Shown here: positions 22,666 to 34,624 of the stretch, piece after piece | How the letters are laid out: the number at the start of each line of letters is the position of its first letter | How positions within the stretch are numbered: position 1 is the stretch's first letter | Source: Baylisascaris procyonis | Taxonomy: Eukaryota; Nematoda; Chromadorea; Rhabditida; Ascarididae | Reading direction: 5' to 3' | DNA: 64,000 nt | NCBI GenBank assembly: GCA_037389465.1 | Contig: JAZARR010000077.1 | Span: 186,001 to 250,000 of the forward strand | Notes under the pieces: model-generated | Database searches by the model: none | What the model saw: only the letters and a program-made list of their open reading frames with translations | What the model was told of the DNA's origin: nothing | Program-made: the position numbers and the translations under genes

Positions 22666-22721
22666 TGAAGTAACTTATTAGAGGGACTGCATTGGAGAAG
22701 CGTCGACGGATCCCACCAAAA

Positions 22722-22938
22722 GGGGTTCGGCGCAGCGGCCGTGAGGGAAGCGTGCATGGGTGCATGTTAGATGGGAGGCACGCCACAGAGAGCGGGTAAG
22801 TGCAAGAGAGATAGAGAGAGAGCGCATGTCTTTGCGCTCTCCCACTTATGTGCTCTCTCTTGCAGGCGTGCCTCCTATCTAATACGCGGCCACCGAGTAC
22901 ACAGAACGCTCCCTCATGGTTGCATAGCCGAAAACCCT
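22722..22938. mobile_element. foldback element, copy 3
   Basis: Close relative of copy 1 (ends ggggttcggcgcagcggccg and catagccgaaaaccc, GA/CT core with agagagcg). It lies directly upstream of module B, in the same relation that copy 1 has to module A, so element and module were duplicated together. Confidence 0.75.
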
Positions 22939-24290
22939 TCTTCGGTTGATGTCGACGGCGTTGCGTAATCGTTGCTGCTCCCTCCATGCGGCAGAGAAGA
23001 AAGAAGGCGTTCGGCCAGGCAGCCGTCGAGAATGGTGCAAATGGGCGCGGGGTGCGTGGCTGCTGAAGTCCAACGAAAGCGTTCATATGAACGAAGTTCT
23101 CCAGCGATTCGAGCGGGACGGTTTTCAGGTAATTATTTGCACTCTTTAGAAATGTTCACTGAATTGTCGTCGGCTAAAGCTTTGCGATAGGGTTGTTTCG
23201 AAAGATCTTCAGTTGAAAGCGAATAGCACGATGCAAATGGCTTGCTGACTATCTTGAAGTGCAAATTTCTTTCGAAGTTTCTGAAAGAAACTGAAGATGG
23301 GTAATTCTAAAATCAAACGGAGCTCATGTTTTGGATCTTTTTTTGCCTTCCGTTTTACATATGTCCAAAATGAGTTCGTTTGGAGTGGTTGCCGGGTAAA
23401 TTTTATATTGTATTTCAATGCCTCTTAATGTGTGGACTCAGCGTTTATATCTCTGCAAGCTTAATTTCAACGTTCGAAATTCGTTGTCTTTTCTTGCATA
23501 TTTGTGTTGCTTTTGAGTAGTGCACCACTTCAACCGATTTCGTGATGTATGGATTCAATGCAGTTAGATGGCCACGTTGTTCTAGGAATAGCACTCGTCG
23601 AGAGTGGACAAAAAAGGTATGTGAAGAAGTGTGTCTAAGCTGAATAAATAGGAAAGAAGGTGTTCCGTAAATTATTTAGGGCGTCTTCGATCGTTTTTAC
23701 CATATTTTTCAGAACAAAGGAGGGAAGGGGAACTAGTAAAAATTTCTTTCGAGTACTGGAAAATGCCTAACGATGTTGGGTTTATGAAATGTTTCGTCTG
23801 TGGCCGATTCGCACACGAGAACACGCTCTTGCAAATTGTAGGCAAGTGATGGGCACAGTTATTAGTGTATGATTGTTCGTTCTTTGCTAAACTATGTAAA
23901 TGTTTTGTTGTAAAGGCGGTCGAGCCGCAAGCGATGGACCGCAGAGGGATTTAGTTCTAGGGGATATGGAAACGATCATTCATTTCGGATGGCATACGCT
24001 AAATCATGATATGGTTTACATCTTTTTGTCATTCATGGTAAGCTGGGACTGCTTTCTGTGCGAAATGCAGCTTTTTTATTTCAGGCTTTCCAACCAGACG
24101 GCAATTAATGAAACGAAGAAGGCCGTCGAAGAGGCGGAACGGCGGAGCAGGTGAGCAGACTCTTCAGTCTTTTCTGTTTGTAGTCGTCGCTGTTATTGCC
24201 TTTTGGGAGGGATGTTAGATTGTCAAAAATCCTTTTTTATTTCTTTTGTTTGGATTCAAAGGTAATTTGGGAGCTGTTCATCGCGGTTTT
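22939..24290 (+). repeat. gene-like module B, left arm
   Basis: Direct repeat of module A, offset about 9.1 kb, by eye roughly 90% identical. It keeps the same order: foldback element, segment ending gttttcag at 23128 (NEVLQRFERDGFQ), homologue of the exon at 14458 (23575-23616, interrupted by TAG in the frame used in module A), homologue of the terminal exon (23713) and helical exon (24085). It looks like a decayed copy. Confidence 0.85.
24085..24150 (+). pseudogene. helical exon copy, shortened
   Basis: Open frame LSNQTAINETKKAVEEAERR, but 26-27 bp shorter than the right-arm copies because the donor comes early after cggagcag. Paralogue of 14978, 38372, 52478 and 59236. Confidence 0.5.
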
Positions 24291-24422
24291 TAATTGAGCT
24301 GGTTGGATAGAGCAGCTGGTGTATATCTGCTTCGGCTAAGTTCTCCGTTAAGGCTTGTCCCCGCAAGTTTGGAAGCGGTTTGTTTGGTTTATATTTCGAT
24401 CAGGTTGCCTGCTTCATCAATT

Positions 24423-24634
24423 GTGTATGGAAACATGCATGTAATCGGTGGCTGCGTTAATGGGAGACACGCATGCAAGAGAGCACATAAGTGGGAGAGT
24501 GCAAAGACGTGCGCTCTCTCTCTTTTACATTTATCTGCTCTCTCTGGCGTGTCTGCCATCTAACAGCCAGCCAACCACTGAGGACATGCAAGTATTTGTT
24601 TTCATATCCTTAACGGTCGCTTCGCCGAACACCT
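24423..24634. mobile_element. foldback element, copy 4
   Basis: Same subtype as copy 2 (gtatggaaacatgcatgtaa, GA/CT core, ending gccgaacacct). It lies exactly where arm homology ends, so it may mark or have caused the boundary. Confidence 0.7.
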
Positions 24635-24660
24635 CCGTCGTTGCGGTGCGGTGAGAGAGC

Positions 24661-25224
24661 ATGGGACTTGGAAAAAAGGATGCGGGTGGAATAGGTGCAC
24701 AGTGCGTCCGGTGCAAGTGGGTTTGGAGGCAAAGGGTCAACACGGATAAGAACGTAAATTTGAGCGGTCTTACTCGAAATACTTTCGCTCTAGACTTCCT
24801 TAACACGGCGATTTTTGACCTCATAGAGGGCGGCCGTTCACCCTTCTCGAAATATACTTTCATGCAGCAGTCCGCGCCGCTTAAATATGACGGGATTCAT
24901 GGGTTGGTTAGTGCGTTCGTTGGGATGTTTCCTTTCTCTCTTAGTGCGGAGTATCCGCCATTCCTTGCATTTTCATGTAGCCACACATTCGTGAGCAAGT
25001 TGACGAGCAGATCATTGAAGAACGATATCCGACTCACCGGTACCATGTAAACCAAGCTATGGAACCGGAATGTAATCCATAAAGGGCCACATGGAATTTC
25101 GGTGAAGCCGTGCAAGTTCGACGTAATGAAAGAGGCAAATTTCAGGTAGATGGACAACATAATTGATGGGATTCTTTCACTGGAAGACGACCAGATGCCC
25201 ATACCGAGCGTGGGAGGCTACTAA
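24661..25224 (+). pseudogene. interrupted reading frame of about 190 codons
   Basis: One frame is open for 129 codons (24661-25050, MGLGKKDAGGIGAQCVRC at the start, then FALDFLNTAIFDLIEGG). It then continues in the same frame past single stops (TAA at 25048, TAG at 25147) to a third near 25222. The last stretch reads MDNIIDGILSLEDDQMP. It resembles, weakly, the DDVIDDIISLE segment of MITF/TFE transcription factors, but that is a short motif and may be coincidence. It has no intron signs and no second copy here, so a decayed single-exon or retro-copied fragment is the simplest reading. Confidence 0.3.
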
Positions 25225-28183
25225 AACGTAACCGGTCAGTTTTTTTTTTTTTTTTGCTACGCTTACATCACAGTTTGCTCGTGCACAATTTTAGTGCAAC
25301 AGTTAACATGTATTCGCCTCTTTGACATCTTGGTTTCTTTTCATGAGTAATTTGGGCTGCGATTTTTCAGACTTGAAGAACTCTATCCTGCCTTCTGCCC
25401 CTTACTGTTCTTCCTCCAAAAGGTTGCCGCGAGTGTGGATATGATCTAGTTAGGATAGTGCAAAGCTTGTTGCGGTTGCTGCATACCTCGCTGCTGTAAA
25501 GCATATTGACAGTAAGTATCCAGTGTATTACACTCCTTCATTGTTGTATATTGCTGATCTCCTCCCGTTTCTTATTCCCGAAGAATTGCGGAGTAGTTTA
25601 AGCGTTTTAGTCGTGTGCATTTCAAAAAGAAGACCGCAGTTGCGGGTAGGAAATTCGCATCGAGAGTTGAGAGCCTGGATTTAGCACCCTCATGGCTGGA
25701 ATCCGAAAAATGGGAACGGAGAGCAGGGCTTGTCTATTTATGGTTGATGTTGTTGCAAGAGAGAGTTGCTTGAGAAATGAAGATAATATTTGAAACGAAG
25801 TGAGGCGAGTGATGAGACGGATTGTGAATGCTTGCCTGTGCAGCTCTATTTGTTGCCACAATATGAACGTGTTTCTCTTTACATTTTGCTGTCTTTGTTG
25901 CCGTTACTGTCTTCTATTTTTGCTGCTACAACCTTATGGCATTTAATCTGCAGCTCCTTTGCTTATAACCGACAGGAAGGGAGAGGAAGAAAAGCAATAA
26001 CGCAGCGGTAATTTCCCATTGCCTGGTGCGTGGGAGGGGGATTGATAAGTTTGTTTGTAATGTATGTATGTAAATTTTAGTCTTTATCAAGTAACATTTC
26101 CAGGGTTTTATACCTGCATCTTGCTTTTTTCTTTCTGTTGTTTCCCTTTTATCTTTGATTAATCGCTTTTTTTCTACTCAAGTTGAGGGCAATTTGAAAA
26201 ATGATAACATTAATAGCGCCGAGTTTTCTGATTTTTTTTTGTGAGCCGCTTAAAAACCTAATTGCGTGGTAAAATTGCCAACTAATATGAGGGAAGCCTT
26301 TTGAGCGGCCGAAATGTTATTAAGGTATCCCATCAGTTCAACCGTTGATGAGATTGGCCTTAAAGAGCATTGAATTGCTTCGACTGTTGAGATTTTTCAA
26401 GGAAGGGGCCGACTAATTGAAAATTTTAATTTAGTGATATCCATGTTTTCTCCTGGCAGTACTGATTAAATAGATGGGAAATTCGAGTTAGGCAGATTCT
26501 TCGAGTAATTGTTGTGCCCTCGTATTTGTTAGCCGAGCTATTCGTTTTTGTGCATTTGCAATTACTTATATTTCACCACTCTCTTTGGTGGAAATTCGAA
26601 GGCGCATATTGTATATTCTTCTGCAGCACATTCCACCATTCAGCGCCATATTTGCCCCCATAGAAAGGACTCAGGTTCCTTGCCGGGGTCCTCAGTTCAC
26701 TTTTTGCATCTTTCGTGTGGAATTTTCTGAAGGAACAAAGGTCAAACAAGTGGAGTGAAATAAGGGAGTTGGTGCGATCCTTCATCTTTCACATTGAAAG
26801 TCGAGAGTCGGTCTGATTTGTCACCAGTAACGGTTACTATGATGAGCCGCTCCTGTCGGCAGGAGCGGCTCATCATAGTAACCGTTAATGGGAACCTTAT
26901 TTTGTAGTGGGCTAAGACTGGGAACCAAGTAACCGTTATTGTAGTACTTTTTGATCTCGCTTAAGCTCCCCAAATTTATTTATCATTTGAAACCGATGTT
27001 TTGTGTATGCCTATCGAATCGAGCTGCTGACGTCTTGTGTGAGAGGACAAGCAAAAGGAGGAGAGGGAAAAGTTTGATGTGTTTTAATGTCTTTAAAATG
27101 GCACGCCAGATGCTTGTCTCGTTTTTTATTTTTCTGTGATAATTCAGCTTCTTCCGTTGTCTTCTTTGGCAATCTTTTCACCCACTTTCTCATGCATTCC
27201 GTCTCATTTTGGCAGGATTCAAAGTGATTTCTCGCACACCTCATAAGAGTTAATTGATAGTATCGTCAGAATTCGCTAGGTGTGCATTTCATCGGTGGGA
27301 ACAGTTGATGACGTTCCGCGTTGAAATATATCGGCGTATTTTTACCATTTGATTGCACTGATTGATCTCATAAAAGTTTTTGGTATCATTTAAAAAAGAA
27401 TTGTACTGAAGAAAATGAAACGAGGGATTGGTAAAGGGAAATCACCATGTACATGCTTCACATCCTCGGGCGGGGAGGGTTATGTGCAGGTGCTATTATT
27501 TGCACTAATCGACGGGCAGCCCGGTTTCTGAGCAAATGTGTCTGTGTGGAAGAGCATTTGGGTTGAGGTGATATTTGGTGATAACCGAAGACGCTGGTAT
27601 GAGGTACGGACAAATGTGCGACATAGTGTAATAGATTGCGGGAGATGTGCAATACAGCACAATATATATGTAAACCACATTTGATAACGCAATCCCCTTG
27701 GTAGTGTCACATCTTTGAATGCGATTTGTTTTATTTTGAGCGGACATGGTACGAGCGCGGGTTTAATATTATTTTACAAGTATCGCGGCTCGTTTAGTTG
27801 AGTGACCTTTTCACAAAGCCGATGTGTAACATGGGTCATTAGTCATCTTGATAGTGGATTCATTCCTCTTCATTTGTGGGGGAACCGCAAAGTTCAGATG
27901 CACGGGTCGGGAGCTTCTTCTCGGCAGCCGAAATGGGTGTTTTTGCATGGCCGAATATGAGCAAAGATGCATTAGAAGTTGAGAAATTTTTCATCTAAAC
28001 TTATGTTCTTGAACTCTTGTCCGTTGCTCGAATTCGTAGCTCTTCGGTCCCGAAATTTTACAGCGACGGACAGCGAAAGGAGCACCTTTGTTAACTGCAG
28101 GGGGATTATTTGTGTTTCGAATCTTCTAGCTTAATAACTCAATCGATTCGATGTGAAGTCATGTATATGCGCCTCTTTTGCAG
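25225..28183. other. spacer, left part
   Basis: T/G-rich DNA with a 28 bp perfect hairpin at 26828. Weak splice-bounded open segments occur at 25371-25449 (LEELYPAFCPLL), 25954-26007 (NRQEGRGRKAITQ) and 27148-27246 (LLPLSSLAIFSPTF). Each is short enough to be chance and none joins another in phase. Confidence 0.4.
26828..26887. repeat. perfect 28 bp hairpin, 4-base loop
   Basis: Arms 26828-26855 and 26860-26887 are perfect complements (taacggttactatgatgagc at the outer end, gctcctg at the inner end), with loop tcgg. A further gtaaccgtta lies 43 bp downstream. No flanking target-site duplication or tail typical of a terminator is seen. A perfect stem implies recent origin or maintenance. Confidence 0.97.
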
Positions 28184-28373
28184 TCATGGATCGAGCTATG
28201 CGCCACCTCACGCACCCAGTACGAGGTCATCGCTTTCGATGGATGCGGAACCGCGTCCTGACGAGGGTGATCGAAGTGTAGTAGCTTCGAATACTATTCT
28301 TCCATGTGGCGCGCGTCGGATTCAGCGGCTTTTTCATCGGATCGACGAAGGACCACGATTGTGTTCGGTTATT
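28184..28373 (+). CDS. candidate internal exon
   Basis: Between cgcctcttttgcag and GTAATG. After one base, 63 codons are open and the other two frames stop: HGSSYAPPHAPSTRSSLSMD, an acidic segment AEPRPDEGDRS, then ARRIQRLFHRIDEGP. The length and mixed composition make this one of the better exons in the spacer. It ends at a codon boundary. No family is recognised. Confidence 0.42.
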
Positions 28374-29102
28374 GTAATGTATTTCTTACCACGGTTTAGT
28401 GTGATTTTTTCGGGAATGCGACATTGGCGCATAGCTGCTTTCGTATGGGAAGGGGAGTTTTGAAGGGTGGTGGTGGTAGCTAAAAAGGGGACGATGAGAG
28501 GGAGCAAGATAGTAAAATGATGTTTTCATTGGTTTTTCTCAAATCTGTTTTTTTTGTATGAATGTATTGTTGCTGGCCTATTTGAGTGGCAGAATAAAGA
28601 TTGTGTGTGATAATAAAATGTGTGATAATATCGCTTGTGATAATAAAATATGTGCTCATAATTTGTTTCTGTTTCGGTAAAGTTTGCTAAGTTGTGAATA
28701 AATTGCTGAGTTGTGAATGGGTCAATCGTGGTTGTTTGATATTTTATAGACGTTAAGGCAAAACGCGATTTGTTACGTTCCTTGGCCTTCTAGAGAGGGA
28801 GATGAGTGTCGGTGGAGGGGGGGGGGGGGGGCGAGGGAGTTTTTGTTGCCATCTTTGCAGTCGTGGGAGCGACGATCATGTGAGGCGATCTCTTTTCCGC
28901 GAACCCATCTATCCGTTTATTGATGTTTAAGCGATCCATAGCATGTGTAATGGGTGGGTACTCCCAAATAAGGATCAGAAATTGGCATCCGCACGTAAAT
29001 ATCTAAAATTTCTGCGTTTATCTGGCTGAAGCGCAACTTTCCGCCGTTGCTGCGTCTCCAGCTTCTTGAAAAAAAAATTTGAAATTCCTTTGTTCTTTCC
29101 AG
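28374..29102. other. intron-like stretch with G run
   Basis: Small tandem gtgtgataataaaa repeats at about 28595-28650 and a run of about 14 G at 28818-28831. No exon is supported. Confidence 0.45.
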
Positions 29103-29230
29103 AAAAGGGATTGCAAAATGCGATCAGTCAAATGCGCAGCGGTCATCTACGCCCACAACTGGGTGGCGATCATCGCCATGGGTTGCGACCGTCAATGGAC
29201 GGTCATCATAGTATAGAACAGTTGAAATAA
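29103..29230 (+). CDS. candidate terminal exon
   Basis: Follows tgttctttccag. Two frames are open to stops. One is in phase with the exon at 28373 (KRDCKMRSVKCAAVIYAHNW, 37 codons). The other, after two bases, reads KGLQNAISQMRSGHLRPQLG and is His/Gly-rich (41 codons). The choice is open. Confidence 0.3.
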
Positions 29231-30188
29231 ACATGCACTACACACTGCAAAGGTTTTATACAAGTAAACTGCAGTGGTAAACCCTTAAGGGTGCTGCTGG
29301 CTATAGAAGCGTCATCATCAGAACGCCGTAGGGAGATCATGATACCCTAATCCACCCTTCACTCTTACATAGTTTACTTGCGCCCAGTGATGTCATATGC
29401 ATTACAATGTGCGGCATTCGTTTAGTTTTGCTGCGGTTACTCTATATTTATGTTTACTTCAGTATGGCAGCTTTTTTGTTTTTTCTTTCTGTTTCATATT
29501 TTTTTTGATCTCGACAGTAGAATTCTTTGCTTGTTTAGAGAAAATTTTGAAAACTTATATCCCGGCACTTCGCAATTAATGTATCGTTTGATTTGAGATA
29601 GAACCCATGAGAGTTATAGTACATTTGTTAAGATTTCGCAGGCGCCGTTTTCGAATACCACTGTTATTGTTTACTACACAATATTCTAGCGGACTACAGC
29701 ATTAGTATATAGCGATTATTTGCTTCTTTGCGAATGTATAGAATGCGGACGAGTATTGTTTAGACGGCTGATTTTGTTCGTGCATCCATAAGTTTATAAA
29801 ACATATGAATTCCATGGCTTGTACTAGAGGGAAGGGAATAGGAAAAACCTGATTTTGTGTTATTTAGTACGAGAAGAAACCACCATCATTAGGTCCTGTT
29901 TGACCCGCTCTATCCATTTATACATCAACGGGTATGCGTGGCATTTAATGAACGTTCATGGTTGTTCCCTCTTTACCCAGTTGAGCAATCCTGCACATAT
30001 CGTCTCCTATCACTAAGTTTCCAATAGTCAGCTATACTGAAATCAGTATGCGCTGGCAATTGAGTGTTTCGATTAAGGCTGCAGAACGATCATTTTTCCT
30101 TTTTGGAAATACTCGAGCTTTGTTTTTTCTTTTGGGGGCAGTGGGGGGGGGGGAGAGAAGTGGTTTTGGAGAGAGAAGTGGAGAGAAG
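29231..30188. other. no supported gene
   Basis: T-rich spacer with a G run near 30143-30152, up to the start of the second duplicate. Confidence 0.45.
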
Positions 30189-30225
30189 TATTCATGTTTT
30201 TTTTCTCTTGAAGAAAGGTTGAGGA

Positions 30226-30621
30226 TTGTTCATGGTGATAAGGACGTGGAGTGTAAAGGTTTATGATAATCAGAAATTTTCAGGTGGTGCGTATAGTTTT
30301 AAAAATCGGCGATGTAGGGTACCGATGAAGACAACAGAGGTCACGCGATGTACGGCTAATAGTTTTATGCTGAAATGTTTTTTATCGCTTAACGTACTGC
30401 TTCTCATTCCCTCTGTCCCGTTATTCCACCTTTCTTTTCTCTCTTTTTTCTTTCTTCATTTCTTCCTCCCCCCCCCCCACCCTCTCCCTCACCCTACTTC
30501 ACCACCATTGCTTACGCAAGTTTTAGTAAAAGCTTTATTTCGAGCTACCAACCCTTCACCAGAGTTTTTTTGTTACTTATTATTGTTGTATTTTACGCGT
30601 AATAAAAGTGTTTGCGCATAG
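30226..30621 (+). CDS. 131-codon ORF, partner of 960-1361
   Basis: Same frame as the first copy with T for M at residue 7, V for A in KTTEVTRC, A for P later, and one residue fewer at each of two homopolymer sites. See the partner for doubts. Confidence 0.25.
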   Translation: MFMVIRTWSVKVYDNQKFSGGAYSFKNRRCRVPMKTTEVTRCTANSFMLKCFLSLNVLLLIPSVPLFHLSFLSFFFLHFFLPPPHPLPHPTSPPLLTQVLVKALFRATNPSPEFFCYLLLLYFTRNKSVCA

Positions 30622-32035
30622 ATTTTTGTCGTCTCTCTTATTTATTGCCGTTATTTCGGTATGATTTAAATTATTTTATTTTCCTTTTTTTCCGTTTGTT
30701 TATTTATTTGGTTGCAATACTTCTGTAGTGTCTGGTCAAGCTATTGTAAGCAAGGACGCATGCGATGGCGTTTTTAAGACACATTTCGATTTGAGCGTTG
30801 CAATTTATGAGATGGAAGGAGGGGGAGAGTTGGTGGGGTTGCAGATATCATAGGCCATGGAAAAAGATTAAATAAGCCGAAGGAGCCACCAGGTTAGGTC
30901 GAATGGCGAAGTGATGATGAGGAGGGAGTGGGGAGGGGAGAGGGAATTGATGTCGTTTTTTTAATAAAAGAGTAAAGGGGAAAGTTTGTCGATAGATTGT
31001 TTCATTGAAATTTTGGAAGGGCATTAGGGATCACTATCCGTTATGAAGTAGCTAAAAAGACAATATAACGGAATATGGCATTAAAAATTGCTATTTATTA
31101 AATAGATGTGTTTTTATATGAAGAGATGGGGGTCGTTGATTGTCGGATTAAATCTATGGGTAATTAGGTCGATTACAGAAACAGGAGTTTGTGCAATCAG
31201 TTCTTGAATCGCATTACCGCGAATACGATGTGATAGCTTTTCGATTTATTGTCGTTAGAACGGAGAGGGATGTTGGCTGAGATCTACCTCGATTAGTATC
31301 CGAGGCGATGTATCAACGTTAGCGATCGTTCATAGTGCATTTTTTGGGCGGGGGAGGGATGCATAGGTGGAGATTGCTTGGCCCGATTTACATTTCCGTG
31401 TAACGATTATGCTAAACACACAGTTGATAGTTATTATTTTATCTTTTGCTTATCATAATATATAAGAGGTACGAGTTTAGAATGAAAACGTACTATATTT
31501 TAAAGTTTACAAGATGTGAAAATGGAAGAAAATAAAAATATTATGGATGGGAAAGGGTAACCTTACATTTGTAGGCAAGTTGGAAAAGTTTCGTTTATGT
31601 TGCAGTATATTTTCGAAGTGCTCACACATATTTTTGATCGAATCTCTGTGATTTTCCTAAGATTTTTAGTGATTTTCCAAGCTGCAATGTAAAGAAATTA
31701 GGGGGTCATTTTTTGAAAATGGGAAAAAATTTCTAGAAGTTAGTTTTTTCTTCAGGATTTTCCAATTTTCTACAACAGAAGATGGTCGACATCGAGGTTC
31801 ATCTCTAGGTATATGCAGCCTTACTTAGTATTTGAGCTATAATATTACTGATGATAGATGTTTTGTGCCGTCCAAAAAATTTGTATATGTGACCAATTAG
31901 TTTGGTAGGAACATTGCATAAGCAAAGAATGTAAAGAAGAGAGGGGATGGGGAAAGGGATGCATTTAATGATGTGTTCGTATTGAAACGCTTTTGATAAT
32001 ATTGCTGCGGCATTAAATTTTTTGATAAATTTCAG

Positions 32036-32103
32036 GAAACAGGTATGTCGATGCAACAAGTCCGCCCAACAATAATGATATTGCGGCATCGAGGGGACGA
32101 ATG
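32036..32103 (+). CDS. candidate exon, partner of 2776-2843
   Basis: Identical sequence and splice borders (gataaatttcag, GTAAGTG). Confidence 0.33.
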
Positions 32104-33819
32104 GTAAGTGATTTTGCTATTACTATTATTATTTTTTTGAATTTTCATCTTTAGCACAATTACGTTGATTCATAATATATTTAAAGATTGTTATGTTGAT
32201 TTATCAATAAATGTTAAGTGATGGGCTTGAATTGTTAAATTTGTTGGGTTCTTTTGCATTGAGTTGATACAGCTGAAGTGAAAATTTGTAAGGAGTGAGA
32301 TTAGAACAAACGTAAGATGCGCCCGGGTTGTTCTTTCTCACTAAAAATTCATAGCAGGGGAGTAGGGGGAGGGGGGGGGGGCAATTTCTGCAACTTCTGC
32401 AATTTTATTTGCTTTTCTTTACACATTTTTTTTCTCGTCACTATTATATGAATATGTATAATTTATATATTACTTTTTTATTTTCTGTTTTATTTCCTTA
32501 TTCGTTAGGGAATTTTATAAGTTACGAATGCCAAGGCGTTATTCGCATACACTCAGACATTTTAAACTTATCCCATATAGCTAAATTTTTCACTCATTGT
32601 TTTTTAGCTCGTTTGTTTTCCAAATGTCAGATATTTAAGCTGCGTTTCACTTTTTGACTATTCATCAAGTGCAGAATAGAATAGTTAGAAACCCCTTTTT
32701 TAACTGGACTTATGTGCGAAAAATTCTAATTTTCATTTTTTTTTTTTTTCAAAATCAGAAATGATTCTTTGTATTTTTTCGAAACGAATTCATATAACTA
32801 CATTTCCTCATTGAATTTCAAATTGAATGAAATAATATATGGCTGATTCTTCGATATTTATTTGCTTGTTTCTCTTTACCATTCATTCTGCAAATAATTA
32901 TTTCACACTCATCAGTATTTCTGACAAATACTTATTCTTTTTATTTTGTTTGTTTCTTTATTTTTTGTTGTTTATTTTATTTTCATAAGGAGCAATTGCT
33001 GTCACTTACGAAAACATTTTGATCATTCTTATTGAAGATTCCACTAGCGATTTCGATATATTGCGCTACCATTGTGAAATTTGATAACCTACCCAGTTAG
33101 ATAGAAACTCAAAGCTTCTAATTATCTTTTTTTTTGAGTATTCGATATTTTTGATACTTCAATTTCCAAACGATTTATAATCAAGCCATTTGGTTTATTT
33201 TTATCACCATTCCCTATTTTTGGGTTCTTTAAATTATGTCATTTTTGGCGTTCGTATTTCCTATCTCGAAGATTTTCTCATCGAAAAAATCGTAGAAATT
33301 TTGGGCGATACAATTCTCAGCAACAACGAAAAAATCTCAAACGATTTAAGTATTTGAAAAATTCGCAAACAATTTAGGCCATTCATTTTTTCATCACTGC
33401 AAGAATTAGCATTAATTAGCAAATTGAAGTTAGTATATAAGTATCAAAATTTATCAAAAGTTACCCTAATAGACAGAGTATCAAAAGTTTGATTGTGAAA
33501 TCTTTTATGAACTTTAGTTTCTTACACTTATTAACCATACAGGCATAAAGGAGTGACGGCATATGACAATATGCAGGCATAAAGGAGTGACGTCATATGA
33601 CAATATAAATATATAAAATTACGCAAATAAATGCTAATTTGAGATATTGAGTGTATAGAATAGGTAAAAAGCAATGTTGCATCATTGCTAATGTAGTATT
33701 GGGGAGCGTCGATCAATAAATCTTTGTATATATGGTCAAAGCGATTGTACTATGAAGTGGTAACAATTGTATTGATCACTTTTAGTGAACCTCAGTTGTT
33801 ATTCATTTTGTTTTGATAG

Positions 33820-33973
33820 GTCTAACATCAAACGTAGATCATATAAGTATTACTCTACGCGGGATATTACTGTGAGGTCGATGCCGTCAGCATTGGCACT
33901 GATGTGTTCATTGTTCACTTATCGCCATCTCCCATCGTGTCGACAACACTTCTTCTTTTTGTTTCTAATTTAG
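33820..33973 (+). CDS. candidate terminal exon, partner of 4571-4724
   Basis: Same peptide. The acceptor reads ttttgatag here instead of ttttcatag, a weaker site. Confidence 0.22.
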
Positions 33974-34624
33974 ACTATACGATTTTTAGGCTTAGTATTT
34001 TGTATATACATAGCTTTTTAACTATATGCTAAACTCCAGTCCTTAAAGTATTCTTAGGCTTTGGTTTTCTTTTATTATTACTTCTTCCTCAATTTTCTTT
34101 ATATAACTCTCCACTTTTGCATTTTAATATAGCGTTCTACACGATTTTCTACGATATTATTGAAATACTTGCTCAAAACCTTTTAACTTTCTTGGTTACA
34201 ACTTATGATTTTTCATGAGCATCACTAACATATTTGTGTTTACATGAAATCTTTTATTTTCTTTTCCAATCCTTTTGATTAGGATCACTTTAATACATTG
34301 GCTTTTGGTTTCCATTATTTAGCATTAGGCTTTATATCACCTTTTGGAAATCATTTTTCGGCCATATCTCGGCTTAGATTAGGCTAATTTAGCTGAAATT
34401 TTCCTCATTATCTGTGGCTTAGATCTCATAATATGGGAGGACTTCTCGGCTAATATAAAAAAATTGGCAAGTCGCCAACTTTATTTTGATAACTTCCCGT
34501 TAACGCAGTTTTCTCATCTACTATAAGTTTTCGTCTCTTTCCAAGCCTGTTACAAATATATAACTGTGGTTGGGCTCCGATCTGGGATTTTCAAGATAAT
34601 CGGGAATTTTTTTCATTTCCGACC

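Larger units (their letters stand above)
10287..24420 (+). repeat. left arm of large inverted repeat
   Basis: Base 10287 pairs with 64000 and 17041 with 57239; pairing continues to about 24420 against 52225. The outer section is nearly identical between arms (six differences in the 235 bp segment at 17041-17275). The inner section, from about 22.7 kb, shows more substitutions and indels. About 18300-21265 has no counterpart on the right. The outer limit of the arm is not reached on the right because the window ends there. Confidence 0.95.
30189..34624. repeat. 4.4 kb direct duplication, copy 2
   Basis: Second copy of 923-5375, same orientation. It contains the 131-codon frame at 30226-30621, the exon at 32036-32103 and the terminal exon at 33820-33973. 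It continues into different DNA after about 34624 (ttccgaccataac versus ttccgaccggaat). Confidence 0.93.
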
